Shown: positions 15,066 to 23,700 of the stretch, one piece after another
How the letters are laid out: each line of letters opens with the position of its first letter
Position numbering within the stretch: position 1 is the first letter of the stretch
Assembly (NCBI GenBank): GCA_947073645.1
Contig: CAMTMK010000005.1
Location: 31,977 to 95,976 of the forward strand
Length of the DNA: 64,000 nt
Direction: 5' to 3'
Origin: an uncultured bacterium
GTDB lineage: Bacteria; Cyanobacteriota; Vampirovibrionia; Gastranaerophilales; Gastranaerophilaceae
Translations under genes and position numbers: made by a program
Notes under the pieces: model-generated
What the model saw: the letters and a program-made list of their open reading frames with translations, nothing else
Told to the model about the DNA's origin: nothing
Databases searched by the model: none

Positions 15066-15417
15066 AGAAAGTTTACAAGTGAAAGATTTACCAGATGCGG
15101 AAAAACAGGCTATTTTTGAAAGTTTTAAACAGCTACATTTAAGTGGCAGTCCTTTAAAAATGGAAGTTAATGCAGCTAAAGAGCTAATTGCTAAAAAACA
15201 ACAGGAAAATATTGAAGCAAAAGGTGAAACTGTAATTGTTAATAATCCCGTCGAAATTTTAACAACCCAAGAAACACAAGAAGCACAAGAAAATGTACAA
15301 ACTACTGAAGGTGTTATTGAACAAACTGCTAAAGAATCGGACGGTAAATGTATAATTTGCCATAGTCCAGTGTATGACGGTATTTGTTCTGGTTGTAAAA
15401 CTAGATTTAGGGGGTAG
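15055..15417 (+). CDS. Late phage protein with C-terminal zinc knuckle (120 aa)
   Basis: The track starts at 15028 inside the portal gene; ATG at 15055 with GGAAAGG 6 nt upstream is better. The N-terminal part is helical, the middle is Gln/Glu/Thr-rich and probably disordered (ILTTQETQEAQENVQTTEG), and the end has CIICHSPVYDGICSGCKTRF, a four-cysteine zinc knuckle. It lies between portal and protease. Function unknown. Confidence 0.55.
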   Translation: MMSEESLQVKDLPDAEKQAIFESFKQLHLSGSPLKMEVNAAKELIAKKQQENIEAKGETVIVNNPVEILTTQETQEAQENVQTTEGVIEQTAKESDGKCIICHSPVYDGICSGCKTRFRG

Positions 15418-15419
15418 AA

Positions 15420-16475
15420 ATGGCTATTAATATTAGAGGTGAAATTGGGTGGGATGTGCTTGCTCGAGATATTGAACGACAGTTGAATTTTGCAAGTGGT
15501 GATATTGAAATTGTTATTGATTCTCCGGGTGGTTCAGTTTTTGAGGGTATTTCTATTGCAGATGCTATAAGAAATTATAAAAAAGGTAATGTAACGGTTA
15601 AAGTTATTTTTGCAGCATCAATGGCTACTTATATTTCTATGTTTGGCCAAAAACTTGTTTTTAATGCAGATTCATCTTTTATGATACATAATCCTTCAAC
15701 GATTGCTTGGGGTGATTATCGTGAAATGGAAAGTTGTCATAGTTTGCTTCATAAATTAACTGATATGTTTCGTAAGCAGTATTCGAGTTTTACTGGTAAA
15801 TCTTATGAAGATATTAAAGATGCTATGGATGCGGAAACTTGGTATATAGGAAAAGATGACTTAATGATGTGGGGTGATGTTTTAGAACCTGATAAGGATG
15901 TGACTTTAGACCCAGAAATTATCAAAGCTTGTGCGAGTGAAAAAATTACTAAGCTTAATGCAAAAATGACTAATGATTATGTTAAGGCGGATTTGGAAAA
16001 AGTTGCTAAAATGCTTGTTTTGCCAAGTTCAATTAACATGTCAAGTTCAAATAATAACAGTACTCGTTTAAAAAGACAGGAGGAAAAAATGGATTTAAAC
16101 GAATTAAAAAGTAAGTATCCTGATTTATACAATCAGGTAAAAAATGAAGGCTATCAAGACGGTTTGAAAGCGGGAGTTGACACTGAGAGAAAAAGAGTTC
16201 AGGATCATATGCAATTTGCTGACATTGATAGTGCGAAAGATTTAGTTAATGATGCAATTAAAGATGGGACCCCTTTTGCTGATATGTTTGCAAAATATAC
16301 ACGTCTTTCTTTAAATACTCAGGAAGTACAAAACATGCAGGCAAATTCTCCTAACGATGTTAATCCTGGTGAAGCTAATCAACTTCATACAGGTGGTATG
16401 TCTGCTCAAGATAAAGCTATTATAGATGAGATTGAAAAAGGACTCTCTTCTATTGGATTATGGGAGGTTAAATAA
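15420..16475 (+). CDS. ClpP-like prohead protease with fused scaffold (lambda gpC-like)
   Basis: The N-terminal 190 residues form a ClpP/S49-type serine protease: IEIVIDSPGGSVFEGISIAD (oxyanion loop), the nucleophile Ser in FAASMATYISMFG, and the catalytic His in FMIHNPSTIAWGDY. The remainder (from MDLNELKSKY on) is a scaffold-like helical segment with ADIDSAKDLVNDAIKDGTPF. In lambda, gpC is the protease and Nu3 the scaffold made from an internal start in the same frame; the same arrangement is present here. Confidence 0.88.
   Translation: MAINIRGEIGWDVLARDIERQLNFASGDIEIVIDSPGGSVFEGISIADAIRNYKKGNVTVKVIFAASMATYISMFGQKLVFNADSSFMIHNPSTIAWGDYREMESCHSLLHKLTDMFRKQYSSFTGKSYEDIKDAMDAETWYIGKDDLMMWGDVLEPDKDVTLDPEIIKACASEKITKLNAKMTNDYVKADLEKVAKMLVLPSSINMSSSNNNSTRLKRQEEKMDLNELKSKYPDLYNQVKNEGYQDGLKAGVDTERKRVQDHMQFADIDSAKDLVNDAIKDGTPFADMFAKYTRLSLNTQEVQNMQANSPNDVNPGEANQLHTGGMSAQDKAIIDEIEKGLSSIGLWEVK
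16089..16475 (+). CDS. Nested scaffold protein from an internal start (128 aa)
   Basis: Inside the protease gene and in the same frame, AGGAGG (16078-16083) lies 5 nt before ATG (16089-16091). This is the strongest Shine-Dalgarno of the head operon, and it is unnecessary unless used. The product would be the C-terminal scaffold segment alone, MDLNELKSKYPDLYNQVKNE onward, as with lambda Nu3. It would guide prohead assembly in excess over the protease. Independent translation is inferred. Confidence 0.7.
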   Translation: MDLNELKSKYPDLYNQVKNEGYQDGLKAGVDTERKRVQDHMQFADIDSAKDLVNDAIKDGTPFADMFAKYTRLSLNTQEVQNMQANSPNDVNPGEANQLHTGGMSAQDKAIIDEIEKGLSSIGLWEVK

Positions 16476-16831
16476 TGGAAGCGATTATAAGAGGGACTTT
16501 TATTGAAAAAACAGTGACAGTTGAAGCTTCGACTGTTTTAAAAGAAGATACTGTTTTAGGTGAAGTTACGGCTACACAAAATTTACGAGCGTATAAGTCT
16601 GATGCAAATGATGGAAGCGAAGAACCTTGTTATATTTTGCCTTGTGAATTAAAGAATGATGACGCTGATTCTGCAAAAGAATTTAAAAATGTTAGAGTTT
16701 TAGCATATGGTGATGTAGATGCTGGTAAATTAAAACTTGCAAAAAGCGATGATGCTGTTGCTGCAATTACAACAAAGCTTAAAAATAATGGGATTTTAGC
16801 ATTAAATATACAAGATGGAATAGGAGTGTAA
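16475..16831 (+). CDS. Head decoration protein, lambda gpD family
   Basis: At 118 aa it shows the gpD pattern: VLGEVTATQNLRAYKSDAND, then EEPCYILPCELKNDDADSAK, and a final beta segment ending GILALNIQDGIGV. gpD trimers bind the expanded capsid and stabilise packaged DNA. Its place between scaffold and major capsid protein matches lambda C-Nu3-D-E. Confidence 0.85.
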   Translation: MEAIIRGTFIEKTVTVEASTVLKEDTVLGEVTATQNLRAYKSDANDGSEEPCYILPCELKNDDADSAKEFKNVRVLAYGDVDAGKLKLAKSDDAVAAITTKLKNNGILALNIQDGIGV

Positions 16832-16834
16832 TAT

Positions 16835-17893
16835 ATGGTAGTAGAATTGAATAAATATTTTGCAGGCGGGTTTGAAAAACGTAAAAAACCTGCTCAATTT
16901 TTTACAAATTTGTGTAGAAAAGAATTTGCTTTAGAAGGTACAGTAAAATTTGATAAAAGGGATGTTTTTCCTCTTGTATCTGTAAATATTCAAAGTGGTA
17001 CAGGTGGACGTTGGCATAACCTTGATAAGTATAATGCAGAAGAGTATACAATTCCCGAATACAATGACGGTTCGACTCTTGGTGAAAATTTTTATAAAAA
17101 ACGTGCTTTTGGACAGCACGAATATGCACGTAAAGCTGTAAAGGCTGTTGATATTATCGCACGTAATCAAGGAATCTTGTCTGAATGGCAGCGTAATGCA
17201 CAAGAAAAACAAGTTGTAGATGCTTTGTTGACTGGTAAAATAAAACTAGTAAATGGTGATGAAATCGATTTTAAGAAAAAAGCTTCACATTCATTAACGT
17301 CTTCAAAAAAATTCTCTGAAACTGGTGCTAAACCTTTATCGGAAGTAGAAAAAGCTATTCAGGTAATTCTTGATGATGGTAAACCTGCTACAAGCGACTT
17401 TCATTATATTATGAATTCATCTGATATTAATGATTTTATAAGTAATGATGAAGTGCAAAAGGCTGCTAAAAAGCTTGATGGTATTGATAGAGTTGCAATT
17501 GGAATGCCTGAAGAAAAAGCTTTTGGTGCAAGTTTAATGGGTAAATTTGCTACAGGTGGTACGAATGTCTATCTTTGGGGTGTAAATACTAAGTATCAAG
17601 TCCCTATGGGATTTGGGTTTGCAGGGGAAGGTACACAGCAATTCTTTTTGCCAAAGGGTAAATCAATTGTTATTCCAACTAATCCGCAGTTTGTAATGTA
17701 TTATGGTGGATTAATGCCTTGTGCGCCAGATCAAGATCCTCTTTATATGCAGCCTTTAGAAGAAGAACAAATCGCATATCAATATGTTGTATGTGAAAAA
17801 GGCTGCTCAAGCATTGAATACGGTGTTAAAATGGCTCCTCTGTTTGTTCCTGAAAATGGCGATGATTACGCATCTATTGAAGGAATTTCTTAA
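16835..17893 (+). CDS. Major capsid protein, lambda gpE family
   Basis: The 352-aa length is right for gpE (PF03864). Typical elements are FTNLCRKEFALEGTVKFDKR near the N terminus, FAVxxF-like elements around NFYKKRAFGQHEYARKAVKA, and the C-terminal VPENGDDY. It is the shell subunit. It follows gpD by 3 nt. Confidence 0.87.
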   Translation: MVVELNKYFAGGFEKRKKPAQFFTNLCRKEFALEGTVKFDKRDVFPLVSVNIQSGTGGRWHNLDKYNAEEYTIPEYNDGSTLGENFYKKRAFGQHEYARKAVKAVDIIARNQGILSEWQRNAQEKQVVDALLTGKIKLVNGDEIDFKKKASHSLTSSKKFSETGAKPLSEVEKAIQVILDDGKPATSDFHYIMNSSDINDFISNDEVQKAAKKLDGIDRVAIGMPEEKAFGASLMGKFATGGTNVYLWGVNTKYQVPMGFGFAGEGTQQFFLPKGKSIVIPTNPQFVMYYGGLMPCAPDQDPLYMQPLEEEQIAYQYVVCEKGCSSIEYGVKMAPLFVPENGDDYASIEGIS

Positions 17894-17895
17894 AA

Positions 17896-18351
17896 ATGGA
17901 TGGCTTTGAAATGTTAGAATTTGATAAACAGACCATTATTGATGATGGTCTGTTTTCAACAAAATGTATTTTGTATAATCCTGACGGCAGGATTCAGGGT
18001 AAAGGCGCTACACTATCTTTAAATGATGCTAATTTTAACCCTCAAGATAGTTTATATTGCTTTTCGCCTTTTATTGGTCTTGATATAAGTACTGATACAG
18101 GGCTTGGTATTTTTGCAGATAGAGCAGAGATTACCTTAAATATGTCAAGTGTTAAAATCGGCATTGTTGAAAAGGGATGGATAATTGAAGTTTATTTTCC
18201 TTCTATTAGAAAGTGGCAAAAGTTCAAATGTGAATTTGTCGCAATAGACAGAATGATGGGAATTTATCTTATTAAGCCATCTCTAGTTGAAGAGAAAGTT
18301 GGCAACGTAAATAATTTAAGAGTTGGGGGATTAGGTGAATTCAATATTTGA
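17896..18351 (+). CDS. Head-tail connector protein (gpFII-like)
   Basis: The product is a 151-aa beta-rich protein (TIIDDGLFSTKCILYNPDGR, KIGIVEKGWIIEVYFPSIRK) immediately after the capsid gene and overlapping the next by 17 nt. Position and fold pattern suggest a lambda FII-type head completion/connector protein. The direct sequence signature is weak, so the assignment is mainly from gene order. Confidence 0.55.
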   Translation: MDGFEMLEFDKQTIIDDGLFSTKCILYNPDGRIQGKGATLSLNDANFNPQDSLYCFSPFIGLDISTDTGLGIFADRAEITLNMSSVKIGIVEKGWIIEVYFPSIRKWQKFKCEFVAIDRMMGIYLIKPSLVEEKVGNVNNLRVGGLGEFNI

Positions 18352-18988
18352 TAACTTAATTACTCCTGATATAAGGACATTTGCAGTTGATTTGCTGGCT
18401 GAAATACTTGTTTGTGAGCTTGAAAATCAAATTAAGATTGCAAAAACTGCAGGTAAAAATGAAGCTTGGATAGATAAAAATATTTATTTTAATGTTAAAA
18501 ATCACGAATTTCGCAGTGCGGATATTTCAGAAATGCCTTGTGTTTATATTTGGTTTGACAGAACTGATTATGAAAAAAAACAAACTATGACAAAATTGCC
18601 ATCTGTTAATCAACTTGTTATTGAGTTGTTTGCATGTGGGCAGAATAAATTAGATGATAGCGGTAATATTATATTAAGTGCGGATGCATCAGCTGATTAT
18701 AGACTTGAATATCTTCAGGCGCAAGTTAAACAGATTCTTATGAGTGAGGAAGCTGAAAATCTCAGATGTCGTGCAGGGTTGTCTTCAACGATTATAAAAT
18801 CTGTTGAACGTACATATTATCCAGAAAAGGATAATATTGCTGACAGTGTTATGTCAAGTAAGATTATTTTTGAAATCGAATTTGATGAAAAAACAAAATA
18901 TCTTTCTGGCAGAGAGATAAAAGAATTGTATATAACAAATAATATCAGAGATGAGTTTGTTTCATTTTTGATAAAAGAATTGAATTAA
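18335..18988 (+). CDS. Tail terminator/completion-like protein (217 aa)
   Basis: A GTG start is supported by TTGGGGG upstream. The sequence is mixed alpha/beta: an N-terminal helix, then NHEFRSADISEMPCVYIWFD, QLVIELFACGQNKLDDSGNI and a long middle helix. The place between connector and tail sheath fits a tail-terminator (gpU/Mu gp37-38 region). No signature confirms it. Confidence 0.5.
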   Translation: MNSIFDNLITPDIRTFAVDLLAEILVCELENQIKIAKTAGKNEAWIDKNIYFNVKNHEFRSADISEMPCVYIWFDRTDYEKKQTMTKLPSVNQLVIELFACGQNKLDDSGNIILSADASADYRLEYLQAQVKQILMSEEAENLRCRAGLSSTIIKSVERTYYPEKDNIADSVMSSKIIFEIEFDEKTKYLSGREIKELYITNNIRDEFVSFLIKELN

Positions 18989-18999
18989 AAGGAGGATAA

Positions 19000-20856
19000 A
19001 TGGTCGTTAAATCGATTAAGACTGATGCAAGAGCATCAGCTACAGGTGTGTCTTTTTATCAAAGGGCACAGCAAGAAGGTGCATATCTTCGACCTGAAAA
19101 AATATTGTTTATTGGAAATTATCAAACAGGAAAAAATATTGAAAAAAATGTTATTTATTCAGGTTCTGGGAATTCTGATGATGTAGGAACTATGATGGGG
19201 TTTGGTTCACCATTGCATAGAATGGCATTAAAAGCTTTTCCTTTGGATGGTAGCGGAGCAAATGTTGAAACATATTTCTTGCCTCTACCTGAAGCTTCAA
19301 GTGGTGTAAAACATAAGGTAAATATGTCTGTAGCGGGAACGGCTATATTAAATGCAACTTTATATTTAAGATATAAAGAGCAAGTTTTTGAAGCAGCAGC
19401 AGATTTGGCTTCTAAAGTAGCTACGATTGCACATAATAACCCTGCTCTGGATCCAAAGGGAACTAAATTAAATTCATTTAATTATGAGAAAATTCCTTTT
19501 ACATTAAAAAAGGGGGCAAAAGGTAGGGAAATTCTTGATACAATAAAAGAAACTCTTGATGAATATGTGGAAATCCCTTTTACTGTATCGGTAACGGATA
19601 CAGCTTCTGCAAAAGCTGCAAAACTTATTTCTTCAGCAGCTGTTGATTGTACAACATTATCGGCAGAAGATTATGTAGTTGCATATTCTGTTGACGGAGG
19701 TGAACGTAAAGAAATTAAAATTGGAGCTTTACCTGCAGAAACTGCTGATGATATTGTAAGTGTATTGGCTGCAAAATTAACTGATATTACTGTTTCTGCT
19801 ACGAATTCAAATGATGCAGTATCTAGATATATCTTAACATCTGCTGCAACTGGTACGGCTTCAAAAATTCAAATTTTAGAACCTTCTGAGGGTACAGATT
19901 TATTTGCTGTATTAAACTTATCGGGCATCGCAGTGGGCAGTGGAGTTCCTGCCTTAGTTTTTGAATCAAAAGTCAAAGGTGAAACTGCAAAGTTTGAAAT
20001 TGATATTGTTGATTCTGAATATAAAGCTGTATATCTTGATGATTATGGTGTTGAGTTTTTGACTTCAATTGAAGAAGAGGGCACTGGATTTGTTAAGATA
20101 GATGATTATCTTGAAGATATAGGACAGGAATTAGGTATTACAAGAGTTTGCTCTCAATTTAGTGATGATAATGCGCTTGATGCAATGAAAGAATACTTTA
20201 CAGGGTGGCGTGAACCTAAATTGGCTCAATATGTTGTTTGTTATACAGCTAAAGAATTCCCTGAAAATAAACTTAACAAAGGTACAGTAGATATTGATGC
20301 ACTTATTGCTTTTGGTAATAAACGTAGTGATGATAGTGTAAATATACAAATTTTTGGAGATTATGGCAAGTTAAGAAGTTTAAGTTGGGATTTGCGTGAT
20401 AAACTTTTAAAGGCTGGTATTCCAAATCTTGAACCATTGTCAGGCGGTGGTTACGAAATTGGTGATTTATGTACTTTTTTCCATAAAAAAAGTAATAAAA
20501 AAACACTTTATAACTATGACAGAGATATTTGTTGTATGGGTAATGTTGGTTATTATCTTTTGGCTTGTTTTAAAGAGGCTGGCTGGCAATCTGCAATTAT
20601 TGTTTCTAATGAAGATAAAACGACAAATCCGAGAGTAAAACGACCAATTGATTATGTAGATAAGCTTAATAGTTGTATAAGAGCATTAGGTGAAGCGGGT
20701 ATTCTTGCAAATGTTGAAAAATCGGTTGGATTTACTATTGCAGAAATCGATAATACAAATCCAGACAGAATTAATGCAAATACTGCCCCTGATTTATCGG
20801 GAGTCAGTAGGATTGTTGATATTAGTAATGCACTCGGGTTTAATTATGGAGGTTAA
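19000..20856 (+). CDS. Contractile tail sheath protein (Mu gpL-like)
   Basis: At 618 aa it is of myophage sheath length. Recognisable parts are RASATGVSFYQRAQQEGAYL, MMGFGSPLHRMALKAFPLDG followed by NVETYFLPLPEASSGV as in Mu-type sheaths, and a C-terminal PIDYVDKLNSCIRALGEAGI with the final strand GVSRIVDISNALGFNYGG. An Ala/Thr-rich insertion around residues 200-310 (SAAVDCTTLSAEDYVVAYSV) is probably a surface domain. The sheath contracts to drive the tube through the envelope. GGAGG precedes the ATG. Confidence 0.85.
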   Translation: MVVKSIKTDARASATGVSFYQRAQQEGAYLRPEKILFIGNYQTGKNIEKNVIYSGSGNSDDVGTMMGFGSPLHRMALKAFPLDGSGANVETYFLPLPEASSGVKHKVNMSVAGTAILNATLYLRYKEQVFEAAADLASKVATIAHNNPALDPKGTKLNSFNYEKIPFTLKKGAKGREILDTIKETLDEYVEIPFTVSVTDTASAKAAKLISSAAVDCTTLSAEDYVVAYSVDGGERKEIKIGALPAETADDIVSVLAAKLTDITVSATNSNDAVSRYILTSAATGTASKIQILEPSEGTDLFAVLNLSGIAVGSGVPALVFESKVKGETAKFEIDIVDSEYKAVYLDDYGVEFLTSIEEEGTGFVKIDDYLEDIGQELGITRVCSQFSDDNALDAMKEYFTGWREPKLAQYVVCYTAKEFPENKLNKGTVDIDALIAFGNKRSDDSVNIQIFGDYGKLRSLSWDLRDKLLKAGIPNLEPLSGGGYEIGDLCTFFHKKSNKKTLYNYDRDICCMGNVGYYLLACFKEAGWQSAIIVSNEDKTTNPRVKRPIDYVDKLNSCIRALGEAGILANVEKSVGFTIAEIDNTNPDRINANTAPDLSGVSRIVDISNALGFNYGG

Positions 20857-20860
20857 ATAA

Positions 20861-21226
20861 ATGGCAGGATATTTGAAATCATTAACTATAGATGGACATA
20901 AGTTTGCTGTGCCTAGTGATTGTGAGGCAAAATTTCATATTGGCGGAGAACAAAATACTGGAAGTGTTACTTTTGGTGATGGTACTTCTCGTGCTACAAA
21001 GGGGATGGTTGCAGGCAAGATGGAAGGATTACAAGTGGATGGAGATATTGATATTTTAAAAAGTCTGCTAGGACGTGAAAATCTCCCAGTTAGAGCTGAA
21101 ACAGATGACCGTTCATACACTTGTGACGGTATGATTGTTGTAGAATCTTTAAATATTTCTGGTAAAACTCGTATTACTGAACCGTTTGATATTATTTCAA
21201 ATTCAGGTGGTTTAAAATGTGGTTAA
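20861..21226 (+). CDS. Tail tube protein (Mu gpM-like)
   Basis: This is a 121-aa beta-rich protein of the Mu tube family (PF10618): MAGYLKSLTIDGHKFAVPSD, GGEQNTGSVTFGDGTSRATK, and GKTRITEPFDIISNSGGLKC at the end. It polymerises into the inner tube. It is directly downstream of the sheath and followed by a strong hairpin. Confidence 0.85.
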   Translation: MAGYLKSLTIDGHKFAVPSDCEAKFHIGGEQNTGSVTFGDGTSRATKGMVAGKMEGLQVDGDIDILKSLLGRENLPVRAETDDRSYTCDGMIVVESLNISGKTRITEPFDIISNSGGLKCG

Positions 21227-21234
21227 GATAATTT

Positions 21235-21266
21235 AAGGAAGCGGTTTTATTTATGGCCGCTTCCTT
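21235..21266 (+). terminator. Hairpin after the tube gene
   Basis: AAGGAAGCGG (21235-21244) pairs perfectly over 10 bp with CCGCTTCCTT (21257-21266). No U tract follows (ATAACAAATTTT), so it may work as an mRNA stabiliser or processing signal that keeps tube/sheath mRNA abundant relative to downstream tail genes, or as a weak terminator. Confidence 0.6.
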
Positions 21267-21302
21267 ATAACAAATTTTAAAATTAAGAGAGGAAGAATTT
21301 TT

Positions 21303-21722
21303 ATGAAACTTGAACAAATAATGGACAGAGATGAAGCTCAAAGATATATTGAAGAAATGGCTGATAGTCTTGAAATAAATATGATGGATTTTGGTGTTAG
21401 AAAAAAAACAGATGATGAAATGAAATCTGAAGGTTTATTTTTGGAAGCTGTAATGGCAGGATTGGTGTTTTATGATAATGAAAAAGCCTGCCTTGCTCAG
21501 AAATTAACTAAAGAAATTTCTGCAGGTGATTTTACTCGAGAGTATTTGCATTATAAAACAAAATTTAAAGTTAAGGATGCAAGAAAATTAAAAACAGGTG
21601 GACTTGAAGCTTCTATGGACATGATTGCTCAAGTTTGTGATGTGCCTAAGGCGATTATAAATGAAATGCATGGATTGAATTTAGAAATTGCAATGAGTAC
21701 ACTGGATTTTTTCTTGAAATAA
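21303..21722 (+). CDS. Tail assembly chaperone, short form (Mu gp41-like)
   Basis: This 139-aa acidic helical protein lies between tube and tape measure, where phages encode the tail assembly chaperone G (lambda) or gp41 (Mu). It ends MSTLDFFLK. Directly before the stop is a T-TTT-TTC slippery heptamer, and the -1 frame stays open after it. Chaperone function is inferred from order plus the frameshift. Confidence 0.75.
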   Translation: MKLEQIMDRDEAQRYIEEMADSLEINMMDFGVRKKTDDEMKSEGLFLEAVMAGLVFYDNEKACLAQKLTKEISAGDFTREYLHYKTKFKVKDARKLKTGGLEASMDMIAQVCDVPKAIINEMHGLNLEIAMSTLDFFLK

Positions 21723-21880
21723 TTCTGCCTGATGTCTGGCTTATGGCAGATTATCTGTGGATAGAAAAATATGACACTTATACTGGTGTTGGTGAAATGA
21801 CAGCACAGGAAGTTATTGATAATGCTCCTGTAGCTTATAAATGTGATAAAAAGAAAAATACAATACCGAAAGGATACTAA
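21303..21880 (+). CDS. Tail assembly chaperone, -1 frameshift extended form (about 192 aa)
   Basis: Slippage by -1 at the heptamer TTTTTTC (21707-21713; codons TTT TTC) continues as LEIILPDVWLMADYLWIEKY, ending KKKNTIPKGY before TAA at 21878-21880. The tape-measure ATG follows immediately. The extension is protein-like and has no start of its own. Extended chaperones of this kind (lambda GT, Mu gp41-42) coat the tape measure during tail assembly. Frameshifting is inferred from the overlapping frames and the site. Confidence 0.75.
21707..21713 (+). promoter_or_regulatory. -1 ribosomal slippery heptamer
   Basis: T-TTT-TTC is in the exact X-XXY-YYZ phase relative to the chaperone frame. The zero-frame stop TAA is at 21720-21722, two codons later. 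The 55 codons of the -1 frame downstream are open to 21877. Confidence 0.75.
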
Positions 21881-23700
21881 TGGCATTTTCAGTATTTACT
21901 AAATTTAAAGCAATAGATGGTGTTACACCTGCATTTCAGAGCATGATTGTTAAAGGTAATAGTTTTCAGGCACAGGCTGGGAGAATTCAAAATGCTTTTA
22001 GTAGAGCCTTTCGTGGAGTCGGTAATAGTTTTACTAATTTGAAAAATGGAATTAGTTCTGTTGTAGATAAGATTTTTACTGTTAAAAATGCAATTATGGC
22101 AGTTGTTGCAGGGCAAGTAATTACGAGAGTAGCTGCACTAGGAAAAGCTTTTGTTGATATGGCATCAGATTTAGTCGAAACCGAGGGGAAAGTTGAAGTT
22201 GTTTTTGGGTCTATGACTTCAAATGTATACAAATGGGCTGACTCTTCAATTAAAAGTATGGGGCTTGCTAGGCAAACTGCTCTTGATAGTGCTGCTCTTT
22301 TTGGTGATATGGGTACTGGTATGGGTTTATCTCAACAGCGAGCAGCTGAGATGGCTATGACATTGACCCAGTTAGGGGCGGATTTAGCTTCTTTTAAGAA
22401 TATTTCAGGTGATGGTGCGACTACTGCATTAAAAGCAATTTATACTGGAGAAACAGAATCTTTGAAAAAACTTGGCGTTGTCATGACACAAGCAAATTTG
22501 GAAGAATTTGCTCGTAGTGTCGGGTTGCGAAAAAAAATAAAAGATATGAAAGAAGCTGAGAAGGTTGAGTTACGTTATCTTTATGTAATGGATAGAACAA
22601 AAAATGCTCAAGGGGACTTTTTGCGTACTGGTGGCAATGCTGCAAACCAAATGAGAATGCATTCTGAAATGTTGAAGGAGATCCAAACGAACTGGGGGAT
22701 GATTATACTGCCAGAATACACTAAAGCTTTGACTTATGCTAATAAGCTTTTAGTAGATAATATGCCTGTAATTCAAAAAGCATTTGAAGATTTTTACAAT
22801 GTTCTTAAACGCTGTTTTAATGCAATTAGTAATATTTATCATTTATTGAAATCATTTTTTGATTTTATAGTTAAATATTCTGATAGTGTAATTGCAGCTT
22901 TAAGTGGAATTGCTACAGTTGCGTTAATAGCAAATTTTAATAATTTGACTTGGGCTGTTTTAGGGCTAGGGGTAAAACTTGGAAGTTTGGCAGCTTCAGT
23001 TTGGGCGAATGTGACTGCATTTGCATCTTTTACTGTAGCATTATTATCTAATCCAGTGACTTGGATTGTTGTTGGTATTGGTGCTTTAGTTGCAGGACTT
23101 GTACTCTTAGCCTTGAATTGGGATAAGGTAAAAGCAGCTGCGCTTGAGTTTGTTCAAAAAGCTAAAGGATGGATTGTTGATTTATGGCAAAAAATAGAGC
23201 CAATTTTTAATAAAATAAAAGAAGCTGTACAACTTGCTTTTAAATTTAGTGCTGTAGGTGCTGTTGTTAATATAACACGTAATATTAATGATAAACATAA
23301 AAATAATAAAGATGAAAAGATTCCTGGCTTTGCTAAAGGAACAGAATATTTTAAAGGTGGTCTTGCACTTGTTGGCGAACAGGGGCCAGAGCTTGTTCAA
23401 TTCCCTATTGGTACAAAGATATATAATAACAATAAAACAGTCAGCATGATTGAAAGAATGTCTCAGCCAAAATTTGATAAAGTTCTTGATTTAGAAAAAT
23501 ATAGAAAAATCAGAGATGAACGACAAACCGTTATTAAAGAAACCATTATAAAAGAAGATCAGACTGCTAAAGATGATAATATTATTTATCTTGAAGTTGA
23601 TTTAAAACTTCCTGAAGGCTGTGAGGCTAAGGTAGTTAATGCAAAATCTTCATCAGGTAAAGATTTTAAAGTTAAGTTAAAAGGAAAAACAAAACAGTGA
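21880..23700 (+). CDS. Tail tape measure protein
   Basis: At 606 aa it would set a short to medium contractile tail. It has the phage tape-measure layout: an N-terminal FTKFKAIDGVTPAFQSMIVK domain, TMP core segments (GQVITRVAALGKAFVDMASD, SAALFGDMGTGMGLSQQRAA), and hydrophobic helices around residues 340-410 (IATVALIANF, VTWIVVGIGALVAGLVLLAL). The C terminus has a GFAKGTEYFKGGLALVGEQG motif found in many tape measures. It spans the tube lumen and fixes tail length. Confidence 0.85.
   Translation: MAFSVFTKFKAIDGVTPAFQSMIVKGNSFQAQAGRIQNAFSRAFRGVGNSFTNLKNGISSVVDKIFTVKNAIMAVVAGQVITRVAALGKAFVDMASDLVETEGKVEVVFGSMTSNVYKWADSSIKSMGLARQTALDSAALFGDMGTGMGLSQQRAAEMAMTLTQLGADLASFKNISGDGATTALKAIYTGETESLKKLGVVMTQANLEEFARSVGLRKKIKDMKEAEKVELRYLYVMDRTKNAQGDFLRTGGNAANQMRMHSEMLKEIQTNWGMIILPEYTKALTYANKLLVDNMPVIQKAFEDFYNVLKRCFNAISNIYHLLKSFFDFIVKYSDSVIAALSGIATVALIANFNNLTWAVLGLGVKLGSLAASVWANVTAFASFTVALLSNPVTWIVVGIGALVAGLVLLALNWDKVKAAALEFVQKAKGWIVDLWQKIEPIFNKIKEAVQLAFKFSAVGAVVNITRNINDKHKNNKDEKIPGFAKGTEYFKGGLALVGEQGPELVQFPIGTKIYNNNKTVSMIERMSQPKFDKVLDLEKYRKIRDERQTVIKETIIKEDQTAKDDNIIYLEVDLKLPEGCEAKVVNAKSSSGKDFKVKLKGKTKQ

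Noticed and set aside
16902-17212. Minus-strand ORFs over the capsid gene
   Set aside because: Shadows of gpE codons; no starts with ribosome sites.
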